Shown piece by piece: positions 11,020 through 22,199 of a stretch of DNA of 64,000 bases. The notes beneath the pieces were generated by a model. That model had not been told where the DNA came from, searched no databases, and worked only from the letters and a program-made list of their open reading frames with translations. The stretch's first letter is position 1. Each line of letters starts with the position of its first letter. Both the position numbers and the translations under genes were made by a program. The stretch is from Anas platyrhynchos (taxonomy: Eukaryota > Chordata > Aves > Anseriformes > Anatidae): contig NC_092616.1 of NCBI RefSeq assembly GCF_047663525.1, positions 3,943,501 through 4,007,500 on the forward strand. The letters are read 5' to 3'.

Positions 11020-11979
11020 ATGTCCAACAGCAGCTCAATCGCCGAGTTCCTCCTCCTGCCATTCGCAGACACACGGGAGCTGCAGCTCCTGCACTTCGCG
11101 CTCTTCCTGGGCATCTACCTGGTTGCCCTCCTCGGTAACGGCCTCATCCTCACTGCCGTAGCCTGTGACCACCGCCTCCACTCCCCCATGTACTTCTTCC
11201 TCCTCAACCTCGCCCTCCTTGACCTGGGCTGCATCTCCACCACTGTCCCCAAAGCCATGGCCAATTCCCTCTGGGACACCAGGGCCATTTCCTATGCAGG
11301 ATGTGTTGCACAGGTCTTTCTGTTTGTCTTTTTGATCTCAGCGGAGTATTTTATTCTCACTTTCATGGCCTACGACCGCTATGTTGCCATTTGCAAGCCC
11401 CTGCACTACAGGACAGTAATGGCCAGCAGAGCTTGTGCCCAGATGGCAGCAGCTGCCTGGGGCAGTGGGGTTCTCCATGCTCTGCTACTCACTGCCAATA
11501 CATTTTCCCTGCCCCTCTGCCAAGGCAATGCTGTGGACCAGTTCTTCTGTGAAATCCCCCAGATCCTCAAGCTCTCCTGCTCAGACTCCTACCTCAGGGA
11601 AATTGGGCTTCTCACATGTAGTGGTTTTGTATTTTGGGGTTGTTTTGCTTTCATTCTTTTTTCCTACGTGCAGATCTTCAGGGCTGTGCTGAAGATGCCC
11701 TCTGAGAAGGGACAGCACAAAGCCTTCTCTACGTGCCTCCCTCACCTGGTTGTGGTCTCTGTTTTTATAAGCACTGCTGCATTTGCAGGCTTCAAGTCCC
11801 CTTCCATCTCCTCACCATCTCTGGATCTAGTGACTACAGTTTTGTACTCAGTGATGCCCCCAGCAATGAATCCCCTCATTTACAGCATGAGGAACCAGGA
11901 GCTAAAGAATGCCATTTGGAATGTGTTATTACAGATATTTTTCAGTAATCGTAAAGTTCTCATCTCTCTCCCAAAGTGA
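11020..11979 (+). CDS. Olfactory receptor, family 14 type, intact
   Basis: This is a 319-residue odorant receptor predicted to sit in the plasma membrane and cilia of olfactory neurons and to signal through Golf. The ATG at 11020 (MSNSSS) is chosen because it restores the family N terminus with an NSS glycosylation site at residue 3. An earlier non-ATG extension belongs to the 5'UTR, which starts at the acceptor at 10973. Motifs: GNGLILT about 39-45, PMYFF 56-60, conserved Cys95 and Cys177, MAYDRYVAIC 116-125, KAFSTCLPHL 234-243, NPLIYSMRN 284-292. Length fits the family. The TM7-proximal tail (NAIWNVLLQIFFSN) diverges from its sisters. A decayed OR begins about 95 bp after the stop. The ligand cannot be told from sequence. 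Confidence 0.95.
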   Translation: MSNSSSIAEFLLLPFADTRELQLLHFALFLGIYLVALLGNGLILTAVACDHRLHSPMYFFLLNLALLDLGCISTTVPKAMANSLWDTRAISYAGCVAQVFLFVFLISAEYFILTFMAYDRYVAICKPLHYRTVMASRACAQMAAAAWGSGVLHALLLTANTFSLPLCQGNAVDQFFCEIPQILKLSCSDSYLREIGLLTCSGFVFWGCFAFILFSYVQIFRAVLKMPSEKGQHKAFSTCLPHLVVVSVFISTAAFAGFKSPSISSPSLDLVTTVLYSVMPPAMNPLIYSMRNQELKNAIWNVLLQIFFSNRKVLISLPK

Positions 11980-12073
11980 CTCTCAATATATCCCATTCTA
12001 GCCTTGTGTCTTGCTGTTTTATGTTAACATACTTTTTTCTTTTTTTTTTTTGTAATTATTAATTTTTGTATTG

Positions 12074-12922
12074 TTTGTGCTTCTGCTGTTCTTAGACCTG
12101 GGGTACATCTTCACCACTGTCCCCAAAGGCATGACCTATTCCCTGTGGGACACCAGGGCCATCTCCTATGCAGGATGTGCTGCAAAGGTTTTTCTGTTTG
12201 TTTTCTTGATACCAGCAGAATATTCTATTCCTACCGTAATGTCCTATGACCACTACATTGCTATCTGCAAGCCCCTGCACTGTGGGAGCCTCCTGGGCAG
12301 CAGAGCTCGTGCCCAGATGGCAGCAGCTGCCCGGGGCAGTGGGGTTCTCCATGCTCTGCTGCTCACTGCCAGTACATTTTCCCTGCCCCTCTGCCAAGGC
12401 AATGCTGTGGACCAGTTCTTCTGTGAAATCGCCCAAATCCTCAAGCTCTCCTGCTCACACTCCTACCTCAGGGAAGCTGAGCTTCTCATAGTTTGTTCCT
12501 TTTTGGCCTTTGGATGTTTTGTTTTCATTATTCCTTGGTTGTTTTCTGGTTCTCTGATTTCATTATTTTCTGGTTTGGGGGTGTTTTGTATTCATCATGT
12601 TGTCTTATGTGCAGATCTTAGGGTTGTGCTGAAGATTCCCTCTGAGTGGGGATGCAACAAATCTTTTCCATGCGCCTCTCTCACCTGGCTGTAGTCTCCC
12701 TGTTTATGAGCACTGGAACTTTTGCCTACCTGAAGCCCCCCTTCATCTTCTCCCCATCCCTGGATCTGGTGGTGGCCGTTCTATACTCGCTCAGTGGTGC
12801 CCCCAGCAGTGAACCCCCTCATCTACAGTATGAGGAACCAGGAGCTCAAGGGTGCTGTTAGGAAAAAGATTTCATGGATGTTTCTGAAAATTGATAAACT
12901 TCCCCTTTTTCTCTACAAATGA
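12074..12922 (+). pseudogene. Family-14 olfactory receptor relic, 5' truncated
   Basis: Homology starts in TM2 (LDLGYIFTTVPKG) just after a T-rich tract, so the N terminus, TM1 and half of TM2 are absent. MSYDHYIAIC replaces the usual DRYVAIC. Around 12530-12590 there is an extra repeated stretch in TM5 (GTTTTCTGGTT and TTTTCTGGTTT). The frame shifts near 12640-12690 and again near 12795, and the end aligns with the family's ...FLYK-type tail before a TGA at 12920-12922. The receptor cannot be functional. Its 3' flank, with AATAAA at 13109-13114 and the LTR at 13189, matches those of the ORs at 22.9, 28.8 and 37.4 kb. Confidence 0.92.
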
Positions 12923-13108
12923 TTTCCTGATTATTGGTTTCATTATCATTATATACTCTTACTTTTACCTTCAGTGTCATTTCCTTTCATTAGTTTCTTA
13001 GTAAAAAATTTATTTCTCTAGTGTACAGGGAGGAATAAAACTGCTCTGTCTATTATGTTATTTTGTCCATCTGTATGTCAGGATTGGCTCTCTCTAACCA
13101 TCTGTTTA

Positions 13109-13114
13109 ATAAAA
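13109..13114 (+). terminator. Polyadenylation signal of the OR 3' flank
   Basis: AATAAA lies in TTTAATAAAACATG about 190 bp after the relic's stop. The same signal in the same context is found behind the ORs at 22.9 and 28.8 kb, which suggests that it is the ancestral poly(A) signal of this OR subfamily. Confidence 0.55.
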
Positions 13115-13188
13115 CATGATCTCCCCTATGAATTGTCTGAAACTGTTTCTCCTTTTTCAAAGCTGATGCCAGTAACGTGACCAAGTGG

Positions 13189-15612
13189 TATGGTGGTTTC
13201 ACAACAATGGGCAGCTGAACTCCACAACGCCACACTTTCACCCCCCATCCTCAAAGGCACAGATGGAGAAAACAGAATGGAAAAGGGCTCCAGGGCTGAT
13301 TTAAGGGATAGAATGATAGAATTATAGAATATTCCGAGTTGGAAGGGACCCATAAGGATCATCAAGTCCAACTCCTGGCACCACACAGGTCTGTCCAAAA
13401 GTTTAGACCATGTGACTAAGTGCACAGTCTAATCGCTTTTTAAATTCAGACAGGCTTGGTGCAGTGATTACGTCCCTGGGGAGCCTGTTGCAGTGTGCAA
13501 CCACCCTCTCAGTGAAGAACCTCTTCCTGATGTCCAGCCTAAACTTCCCCTGCCTCAGTTTAACGCCATTCCTGTGGGTCCTATCACTGGTGTTTACGGA
13601 GAATAGGTCACCTGCCTCTCCACTCCCCTTAGCGAGAAAGTTGTAGACCGTGATGAGGTCCCCCCTAAGCCTCCTCTTCTCCAGGCTGAACAGGCCCAGT
13701 GCCCTCAGATGCTCCTCATATGTCTTCCCCTCTAGGCCCTTCACCATCTTCGTCACCCTCCTCTGGACACTCTCCAACAGTTTAATGTCCTTATTGTACT
13801 GTGGTGACCAGAACTGTACACAGTACTCAAGGGGAAGACGGACCAGTGCAGAGTAGAGCAGGACAGTCACCTCCCTCGACTGACTAGCAATGCTGTGCTT
13901 GATGCACCCCAGGATACAGTTGGCCTTCCTAGCTGCCAGGGCACACTGCTGGCTCATAATCAACTTGCTCTCCACCCCAACCCCCAGATCCCTCTCTGTG
14001 GGGCTGCTCTCCAGTGTCTCATTGCCCAGTCTGTACATATAGCCAGGGTTGCCCTGTCCCAGGTGCAGGACCTGGCACTTCCCTTCGTTAAACTCCATGT
14101 GGTTGGTGATCACCCAGATCTCCAATCTGTCCAGATCTCTCTGCAAGGCCTTTCCACCCTCATGTGAGTCCACAACTCCCCCAAGTTTGGTGTCATCAGA
14201 AAATTTGCTCAAAACACCTTCTAGTCCTACATCTAAGTAATTTTTAAAGACATTGAAGAGGACTGGCCCTAAAATGGAGCCTTGAGGGACCCCACTAGAG
14301 ACCATCCACCAGCTGGATGTGGCCCCATTTATCACAACCCTTTGAGCCTTGCCCATCAGCCAATTGTACACCCATTGTATGATGTTTTTGTTGAGTTGTA
14401 TGCTGGACATTTTTTCCAGTAGGATCCACTGGAAAACTGTGTCAAAAGCCTTGCTGAAGTCCAAAAAGATCACATCAGCTGGTTTCCCTTGGTCAACGAG
14501 ATGGGTGATCTTATCATAAAAGGAAATCAGGTTTGTTAGGCAGGATCTACCCCTCACGAACCTATGTTGGCTGGGACCAGTGACTGCATTGTCCCCCAGG
14601 TACACCTCAATGACTTCAAAAATCATCTTCTCCATAATTTTCCAGGCGCTGATATACCGGATAGGCAGATCATTCACCAATTGCAGTCATGGGTAAAGCA
14701 TACTTAATGCAGGGAGATTAAGATAATTTATTGAGTGTTACTAGCAGACTGGAACAGTGAGAAACTAAAAGCAAAAGACCATCCACCCTCTTCTTTCTCC
14801 GTCCCCTGAGCAGGTCAGGGGAACAGGCAATGGGAGCTGCGGTCAGTCCATGACACTTCACCTCCGCTGCTCCTTCATGGTCACTCTCTGCCCATGCTCC
14901 AGTGTGGGGTCCCTCCCACGGGATGCTGAGCTTCCCAAACTGAAACTTCATGGGTTTTTCACAGGCAGAAGCTCTTCAAGAACTGCTCCAATATGGTCCG
15001 TACCACAGCATCTATCTGTCAGGAGCAAACTGCTCCAGCACGGGTCCCCCATGAGTGGCAGCTGCCCCCTGACCCTGCTCCTGTGTGGGCTCCTCTCCAA
15101 AGGCTGCAGCTCTGGCCCAGGGCCTGCTCCTGCAGGGCCTCTCCATGGGCTGCAGACTCCTCCAGGCCACATCCACCTACTCCACTGAGGGCTCCTCCAC
15201 GGGCTGCAGCATGGAGATCTGCTCCATGTAGAACCCATGGGCTGCAGGGGGACAGCCTGCTCCACCAGGGGCCTCTCCATAGTCTTCAGGGCAACTTCTC
15301 TTCTGGTGCCTAGATCCCCTCCTGCCCTCCTTCTGCGCTGACCAGAGTGTGTGCAGGGCTGTTTCTTTCTACATTTTCTCACTCCTCTCTCCCAGCTGCT
15401 GTTTCAGAGCAGTATTTCTCCTTTCTTAAATACCCTCTTACAGAGTTGCAACTAGCATTGCCCATTCGCTCAGCTTTGGTCAGTGATGGGTCACTTTTGA
15501 AGCCATGTGGAACGGGCTCTTACCTGGCAGGGGGCAGCTTCTGCACCCTTCTAACAGATGCCACCCCTGCAGCACCACTGCTACCAAACCATTGCCACGT
15601 AAACCCAATACA
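13189..15612 (-). mobile_element. LTR2 element, split by a CR1 insertion
   Basis: Two pieces of one minus-strand LTR, about 13189-13316 and 14675-15612, flank a CR1. The LTR runs, in its own sense, from TGTATTGGGTTTACG (ending at 15612) to the GTGAAACCACCATA end near 13189. It carries AATAAATTATCTTAATCTCC (reverse complement near 14723-14742) as its polyadenylation region. Repeated GGGCTGCAG units are typical of the family. No internal retroviral region is seen. It is an old fossil that sits at the same place behind four ORs. Confidence 0.75.
13314..14675 (-). mobile_element. CR1 LINE, ORF2 reverse-transcriptase part
   Basis: The 3' tail is at 13314 (ATAGAATTATAGAATATTCC). A single minus-strand frame, 14680-13403, reads as the CR1 reverse transcriptase: [35 protein letters not shown] and [11 protein letters not shown] (FSDD for the usual FADD), then the C-terminal [14 protein letters not shown] region and the family's final RD..HMV-type end. 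The frame is open over 425 codons, so this copy is fairly young, but the endonuclease and ORF1 are missing (5' truncation). It inserted into the LTR2 element. Confidence 0.9.
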
Positions 15613-17843
15613 AGCAGCTGTACCCCAGAAGGCCTGCTGCTCCAGAGAAAAAAGGCTCTTCATCATACTGCGAGATGTGAAAGACCAAAGGTAGGACTTA
15701 AAAGTTACCCATCAGTGTCTGTTGGCAGTGGAGATGGAGAATGGTCACTGAAGTACTTCTCCAAGGCCGTCCCACATGTGGCAGGACAGAGGACATCCTC
15801 CAGCAGAGGAATGTGGAGATATGTAGAAAGGCCAGGCTATCTTCATGAGCAGCAGCTGCCCAGGGTGGGCAGTGACTGGAGCCCCACAAAGTGAGAGGTA
15901 ACCCAAAGGGTGTAATATCACATCAGGCAATTATTACCCTCCTAGAAGTATCAGAAAAAAACTCTCAGTTTGGATATAGAGGTAGCACGACAGGGACAGA
16001 GTGATGAGCGTTGTGCTATCGCCTTGTCAGTGCTGGTTCAAAGCCTGGCAGCACTGTAGGCACCTCTGTGTGTCACCCAGCTCAGAATTTGGGTCAGATG
16101 AACTATTTTTCAGCTCTCATAAACTCTACTGACTCTTTCCCTGTTGACCCGAATGGGACTGTAGTTACTGAGTCATGCAGGCTCTGGATGGGATATTCCT
16201 CCTGCAATGAGCTCTTGGAGGAACTCTGCTCGCCACAGGCTCTCCCCATACTTATGGTCCTACACCTCTCACAGAAGGACATCACCCTGAAGTGCCTGGA
16301 TTTGTCCACGGTTGCTCCAACCCACAGCATTGGCTCTTTGTGGCCTTTCTGACTTGTGTATCTTTTCATCCTGGTGAGAAACGGTCTTGTCTAGATCCTG
16401 ACTTTATTGGATACCCCAGAAAGACAGACTGGAGCTGCATTACCTGCAGGATTTCAGAGTAAGAAATCAAAAACTGCATGAACCTCACACAAGGGCAGGA
16501 GAAACTCCCCTCTGGAAATGTGACTTGTGCTACTGACCATAAAGCCACACAAGGCTAGCTTGGTAAGACCCAGTCATCCCTTTTTAATAGGCCCTGAAGC
16601 CACATTAATTTGTATGAATGTAGAGGCTTGTTCTGCAGTGGCATGATACCGTCCTTTTTTCCTTGCTATCTGTTTCCAGCTGAGCTTTCTCTCCAGGTCC
16701 TTTCTGGGTGTGTACTGGGGGCAGAAAGCATGCACAATTGGAGATCTCAGGGCTGCCTCCATCTTTTGGCTAACACTGGATGCAGAGAAGGTGTTGGGAC
16801 CCACAGAGGTGGAGATGTAGAGAAGCCTTCTCTGTTGCTCCAAAATAAAAATAAACACAGACTGATTTTTCTCATTTTCTGTGTTCTTCCTTTTTTTTTT
16901 TTTTTTGTTTGTTTGTTTGTTTTTAGCAGTTTTCATTTGAACAGCTAAATCTGATTCCTCAATTTCTGTACTTTTGAAAGACATGTAGTTATTCTGGAAG
17001 TTGCTCAGATCCTCCTAATGTTGTTACTGATGTTGTGAGTGTCTGGGGAGAAGCACTGGTAGCACTAAGGCTGCCGACTTCTCTCCTAGGATTGCTCACT
17101 GACTGACTTATAATGAGGTAGGAGCAAGAGCGATGGAGTAGTGTCCAGAGAGCCCCGTCCAGGTGCTTTCCAGGGAAATGACAAAGAGAAAATGAAGTCA
17201 CCTCTGTCTACTGTATCACCAACTGAGAAGAGTGCACCTGTGTGCTAGCTCCTGACAATGGTAAATCTCTTTTGCTGTGCTCTGAAGCGCTGAGATACTG
17301 TGCTAGAACAGCCACTGCTAAAAGCAGCTGCAGGCATCTGTGACTTGTCTGGGCTCAGAGGAATGGGTTTCTTTCAACTTGGAGCAATGCTGCTGGTGAG
17401 ACTGTCACTATGTAAGGAGTACTCCACCAGTTTTCCTTGAGCAATGTTAGCCCAAGCCGTGCTCTATGTGTGATCATGTGAAGCACTGAGATATCTGGGC
17501 ATTAAAAAGCATATGTTACAGGTTTAGGGAAGAAACAAGGAAACAATGCTGATATATGGAAAATCTGCCTCTAAATGGTTGTTTTCAGTTACAAAACTTG
17601 TTTACAATTAATGCAGAGATTTCAAAGTATTTCAGGAAATAAAAGGTTTTAATTTTCCTGCTTAATTGCATGTGTAAATAGGTAGGTTAGGAAACAGATT
17701 ATGGCCACTTCTTCCTCAGATGTACACTAATTTTATCTTGGAGATTTTGAAGAGTACTTCTAGGAGAACTCCAAAGACAAAACATAGAAATAGGCACGCA
17801 TGATCGAAAAAAAAAAGAATGAAATCAAGCTCTCAGATCACAG
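15613..17843. other. Unassigned stretch
   Basis: I see no gene, LINE or LTR that I can name. A T-rich run with GTTTGTTTGT lies near 16890-16922. Short ORFs are unconvincing. Confidence 0.55.
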
Positions 17844-17844
17844 A

Positions 17845-18195
17845 TTTCTTTTCTTTTCTTTTCTTTTCTTTTCTTTTCTTTTCTTTTCTTTTCTTTTCTT
17901 TTCTTTTCTTTTCTTTTCTTTTCTTTTCTTTTCTTTTCTTTTCTTTTCTTTTCTTTTCTTTTCTTTTCTTTTCTTTTCTTTTCTTTTCTTTTCTTTTCTT
18001 TTCTTTTCTTTTCTTTTCTTTTCTTTTCTTTTCTTTTCTTTTCTTTTCTTTTCTTTTCTTTTCTTTTCTTTTCTTTTCTTTTCTTTTCTTTTCTTTTCTT
18101 TTCTTTTCTTTTCTTTTCTTTTCTTTTCTTTTCTTTTCTTTTCTTTTCTTTTCTTTTCTTTTCTTTTCTTTTCTTTTCTTTTCTTTTCTTTTCTT
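17845..18195. repeat. (TTTTC)n microsatellite, about 70 units
   Basis: An almost perfect pentanucleotide TTTTC array of about 350 bp, decaying at its right end into CTTCTTTTATTTC. Long repetitive ORFs across it (FSFLF repeats, KRKEKK repeats on the other strand) are products of the repeat. Confidence 0.98.
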
Positions 18196-19147
18196 CTTTT
18201 ATTTCTATTTTTTTTTCAGAGCTTAAGAAGACTTTTTGAGGGGAGTTAGCAATGGCTAGAGACATGCAGCAAGCATCCTCAGTTCTCTCTGCTTGAAATA
18301 GAACATTTCTTCCCCATGTCAAACTGATACCTTCCAAAAGCTTTCACTTGAGTCTGTTATTCACAGGAAGCAACCTGCAATTGCAAGGGCTGCTTGCTTA
18401 CAGCTCACGCCCTTCAAGTGTGATCAGCAACATCCTTACACTCTGGGAAATGAGAAATGCAAAAGGGAAGGCTTAGTTTTCCAGCCAGCAAGAGCATCGC
18501 TCTGCTCTGTGAGGGCTTGCAGTGGATGGGGAAGCCTTGCTGGGTTGATATCAGAGTGAATCAGCCTTCAGTTGCATTTGTAAGCTTCCAGAAATCCAAG
18601 AGACAGAACAGCAAGGTCAAGCAAGGGAACTAGATGGAGCATATTCAGAAGTTATATTAGCCTGCCCTGTTTGCCCCACCTTTAATTACCTTCCTCTTTG
18701 GATCCCTTGAAAACTATTTGAGATTGTGTTGTGATTGCTTGCATAATGCCCCTTTTAGCCCTCTGAAAGCTTGTGGAGTTCACCCATCAGCCATGCCAAA
18801 AAAATGAATAATTTGGAACTAAGGTAGTGTCTCTGCTCTCTGTGTGGTGGACAGAGCTTCAGGAGATGTGTACTTATCCCTGAGGAAAACTGGGATGAAT
18901 CTCTCTCACAGCAGTCTTGCAGCAAATATTCGCCTTGCCTTGCCTTGCCTTGCCTTGCCTTGCCTTGCCTTGCCTTGCCTTGCCTTGCCTTCCCTCCACT
19001 TCCCTCCACTTCCCTCCACTTCCCTTATTTAAATCCTCTCTTACAAAGAAAACTAAATTTCTCTTATTCATATGACAATTAGCTGTCATTCAGGCTTAAC
19101 GATTTTGTTCTGACCCTTCCTGACAAGCAAGAAACTCAGGTACTAGG
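18196..19147. repeat. Unassigned stretch with TTGCC and TTCCCTCCAC tandem repeats
   Basis: No gene is seen. Positions 18931-18989 are a (CCTTG)n array of about 12 units, followed by about three and a half copies of TTCCCTCCAC to 19024. The rest is single-copy in the window. Confidence 0.7.
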
Positions 19148-19650
19148 GCTGTCTAGGATGGAGATAATTTTCTTCTTAGCAGTCCCTGTGGTGCTGTGTT
19201 TTAGGTTGGAGTTTAAAACACTGTTGATGACATACCAATGTCTTGGCTATTGCTAAGTAGTGATTGTATAGCATCAAAGCCTTCTCTTTTTCCTACTCTG
19301 CCCCTACAGTGTACTGGCCATGGCCGGACAAGAGTCAAGGGGCACACAACCAGAACAGATGACCCAGACTGGCCAAAGAGATATTCTGTGCCATGTAATG
19401 CCATGTTCAGCAATAAAAAGCTGAGTGACTAGGTGGTGGGGAAGGTAGGCATTGCTTGAAGGCTGGCTTGTTTTGGTTTCTTGGTTTGTTTTCTTTTTCC
19501 TTCCTCTAACCCTAGCTTATTAAACTGTCTTTGTCTTGACCCATGAGTTTTCTTGCTTTTGGCCCTTTGTTTTTCTCCACCATCCCACCGAGGGGGAGTA
19601 AGTGAGTAACTGGGTGGGGGCTTAGCTACCAGCTGGGGTCTGCCCACCAG
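19148..19650 (+). mobile_element. Old solo ERVL-type LTR
   Basis: The order of features follows the avian LTR called LTR1 here: GATGGAGATAATTTTCTTC, GGTGCTGTGTTTTAG, GGCCAAAGAGATATTC, CAGCAATAAAAAGC, TATTAAACTGTCTTTGTCTTGACCC and a GCTGGGG end. It is clearly more diverged than the copies at 36.7 and 45.8 kb, so it is old. No internal region is attached. It ends about 175 bp before the OR10-like start codon. Confidence 0.65.
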
Positions 19651-19823
19651 ACCATGTTAGATTTCCATACACACATGCAGATTTTGGTCAAACTGTCCTA
19701 ATACTGCAGTCATGTGTATGCTGATGTTTGTAGCTTGTCGCTGTACTTGAGATCTACATGGTGGTGGATGGGCCATAAGCATCCTCTAACAGCATGTTGT
19801 TGGCATTGATCTATGTAGAGAAA

Positions 19824-20762
19824 ATGCCCCAGAGAAAAGGCTTGGATAATCACACCACTGAACCTGGATTTCTTCTTTTGGGATTTTCTGACCACCCTTG
19901 CCTACCCAGCGTGTGCTTCACAGTCTTCCTGATCATCTACCTCATGGTTCTCACTGGGAACAGCCTGATTATGCTCATCACAGTGATGGACTCAAGCCTC
20001 CACAACCCCATGTATTTCTTCCTGAGAAACCTGTCCTTCCTGGAGATCTGCTACACATCGACTACTCTACCAAAAATGTTGGTAGCTTTCCTGACGGGAG
20101 ATGGCAGGATCTCCTTTCTTGGCTGTGCTGCCCAGCTGTATTTCTTGATCGTGCTGGGAAGCACTGAAGGCCTTCTCTTGGCTGCCATGGCCTATGACCG
20201 CTACGTAGCCATATGTGACCCCCTGCGCTACAGCCTCATCATGAATGGGGGGTTCTGCATGAGACTGGTAGTGGGGGCGTGGATGGCCGTCGTGCCACTA
20301 CAAGTAGGACAGACCTATCAGGTGTTCACCTTGCCCTTCTGTGCATCCCGTGACCTTCATCACTTCTTCTGCGACGTCCCCCCTCTGTTGGAACTGGCCT
20401 GTGCAGACACTTTCTGCAACCAAGTGACCCTGCACACTATCATCTTCATATTTGCTGTCCTTCCCTTTTCCATGATAGTTATTTCTTACTCTAAAATTAT
20501 CAAGGCAATTCTGAAAATGCCTTCAGTTCTGAGCAGACACAAAGCTTTTTCCACCTGCTCCTCACACCTCAGGATTGTGACTCTCTTTTATGGCTCAGCC
20601 ATGCTTGTGTACTTTAAACGCCGGTCACAGGACTCTGCAGACACTGACAAATACCTTGCCCTGTTTTACACAGTTGTGACCCCCGTGTTTAACCCAGTCA
20701 TCTATACTCTGAGGAACAAGGAAGTTAGAATTGCCCTGAGAAGACTCCTGTGGAGAAAGTGA
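19824..20762 (+). CDS. Olfactory receptor, OR10-like, intact
   Basis: This is a 312-residue class II odorant receptor of a different family from its neighbours. I prefer the ATG at 19824 (MPQRKGLDNHT) over the in-frame ATG at 19794 because it gives the usual short N terminus with an NHT glycosylation site. Motifs: LTGNSLIMLI (TM1), NPMYFFLRNLSFLEICY (TM2), MAYDRYVAICDPLRY (TM3/loop), HHFFCDVPPLLELAC (second extracellular loop), SRHKAFSTCSSHL (TM6) and NPVIYTLRNKEV (TM7). The FLEICYTST and CDPLRY motifs fit OR10. It has no frame damage. An old LTR lies just upstream. No copy of the family-14 upstream module is near, so it must be driven differently. Confidence 0.93.
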   Translation: MPQRKGLDNHTTEPGFLLLGFSDHPCLPSVCFTVFLIIYLMVLTGNSLIMLITVMDSSLHNPMYFFLRNLSFLEICYTSTTLPKMLVAFLTGDGRISFLGCAAQLYFLIVLGSTEGLLLAAMAYDRYVAICDPLRYSLIMNGGFCMRLVVGAWMAVVPLQVGQTYQVFTLPFCASRDLHHFFCDVPPLLELACADTFCNQVTLHTIIFIFAVLPFSMIVISYSKIIKAILKMPSVLSRHKAFSTCSSHLRIVTLFYGSAMLVYFKRRSQDSADTDKYLALFYTVVTPVFNPVIYTLRNKEVRIALRRLLWRK

Positions 20763-21495
20763 TATGGCAGAGTATGTGAAAGAAGCCCAAATTGTACCGA
20801 AAGTCCCAATGAGGCATTTGCCTGTGTGAGTGTAGGCATCAAGAATCAGCTCAGACAAAACTGATATGTCAGTCTCAGGTGGCCGATGAGAGAAAGGGTG
20901 GGGCTGAGCAGTAGGGATGAAGACTGTGCATAGAGTGCCTGGCAGAAAAGGTCTTGACTTCCCTACAGGCTCAGAGTCCCTTAGGAGACATTCAGGACCA
21001 ATATCAGTTGTAGATTGTTGATATCACTTTCTCTGTAGGCAGACAACTAAAGAAACAGCAGAAAGAAGAAATCTTTTCCTATACTTATTATTATTCTTAT
21101 TCTTGAAGTCTATCCCTTTAAGGAGACTCCTGGCGTCTCCGTAATGAACCCCGTAAGAATTAAAGACTTCAGGAGAATTATGCCCAGAGCCTTGGCTTGT
21201 GAGGGAGTTTTGCATGTTGATTTGCCCTCTGCTGCCAAGTTCCTGAACTGCAGATCCTGAAGCAAGTCTCTAAAGAAGTAAGGGACAGAAGCAAGCCCCC
21301 AAATGTTTGAGGGTGGGCCAACACGAGAGTGTTATAAATGAAGTCTCATCTCAATCTGAATTTAGTAATACTTATAAAAGAATATTTATAAAAGATATAA
21401 AAGGCAAGTAAACAGCGCTGGGTGTGCGGGGAGTCTACGCTCCACCAACACGAATATCAAACATTCTAAATGTACAGAACATTGCTTTACATAGA
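20763..21495. other. Unassigned, possibly LTR-derived stretch
   Basis: No gene is seen. Positions about 21300-21495 are AT-rich with repeated TTATAAA-like motifs and a CAGCGCTGGGTGTGCGGGGA stretch that recalls a retroviral LTR on the minus strand. I cannot name the family. It looks continuous with the sequence after 21978, interrupted by the next LTR. Confidence 0.35.
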
Positions 21496-21978
21496 TGTCC
21501 TGGTTTCAGTTAGGACAGTTAATTTTCCTTCTAGTAGCTGGTAGAATGCTATATTTTGGCTTAGGATGAGAAGAGTGCTGATAACACACAAATGTTTTAA
21601 TTGTTGCAGAGCAATGCTTATACTAAGCCAAGGACATCTCAGCCTTTTGCTCTGTCCTGTCAACGGGCAGGCTGGGGGTGCAGTAAGAGCTGGGAGGGGA
21701 CAGACCCAGGACAGGTGACCCAAACTAGCCAAAGGGGTATTCCATACCATCTGACGTCATGCTAAACAATATATAGGGGTGGCTAGCTGGGGGAGGGGGC
21801 CGGACAGCTCGGGGTTAGGCTGGGCATCGGTCAGCGGGTGGTGAGCAATTGCATTGTGCATCACTTGTTTGTACACATTATTAGCAGTAGTATTATTACC
21901 ATTATTATTATTATTATTATTATTATTAGGAGGAGGAGGATGAGGAATATTACATCTAGCCTAGCTGAAACCAGGACA
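21496..21978 (+). mobile_element. ERVL-type LTR1 copy with an inverted terminal piece
   Basis: It starts TGTCCTGGTTTCAG, passes GGCCAAAGGGGTATTCC, TGACGTCATGCTAAAC and a TATATA motif near 21768, and reaches the TAATA-rich tract. Then, instead of the normal LTR end, it finishes with CTAGCTGAAACCAGGACA, which is the LTR's own start in reverse complement. It is a rearranged solo fossil without internal genes. Confidence 0.7.
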
Positions 21979-22199
21979 AATAATTATTAAGGAAAGATTA
22001 TTATTAATTAAACATTTTAACTAAAGGGAAAAAAGGGAAAGGGGAAAAGGGCGTGGGGAAAAAAAAAAAAAAAAAAAAAAAGTAAATGCTGAGTGGAAGT
22101 GCAGAGGAAAGAAATTATTCTCTGCTTCCCACAAAGGAGTGATGCTTGGCCACGTTCTTGAAGCAGGGCCTCAATGAACATAGATGTTCGGGAAGACAG

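Noticed and set aside
17800-18337. Repetitive proteins of FSFLF or KRKEKK type
   Set aside because: They are translations of the TTTTC microsatellite.
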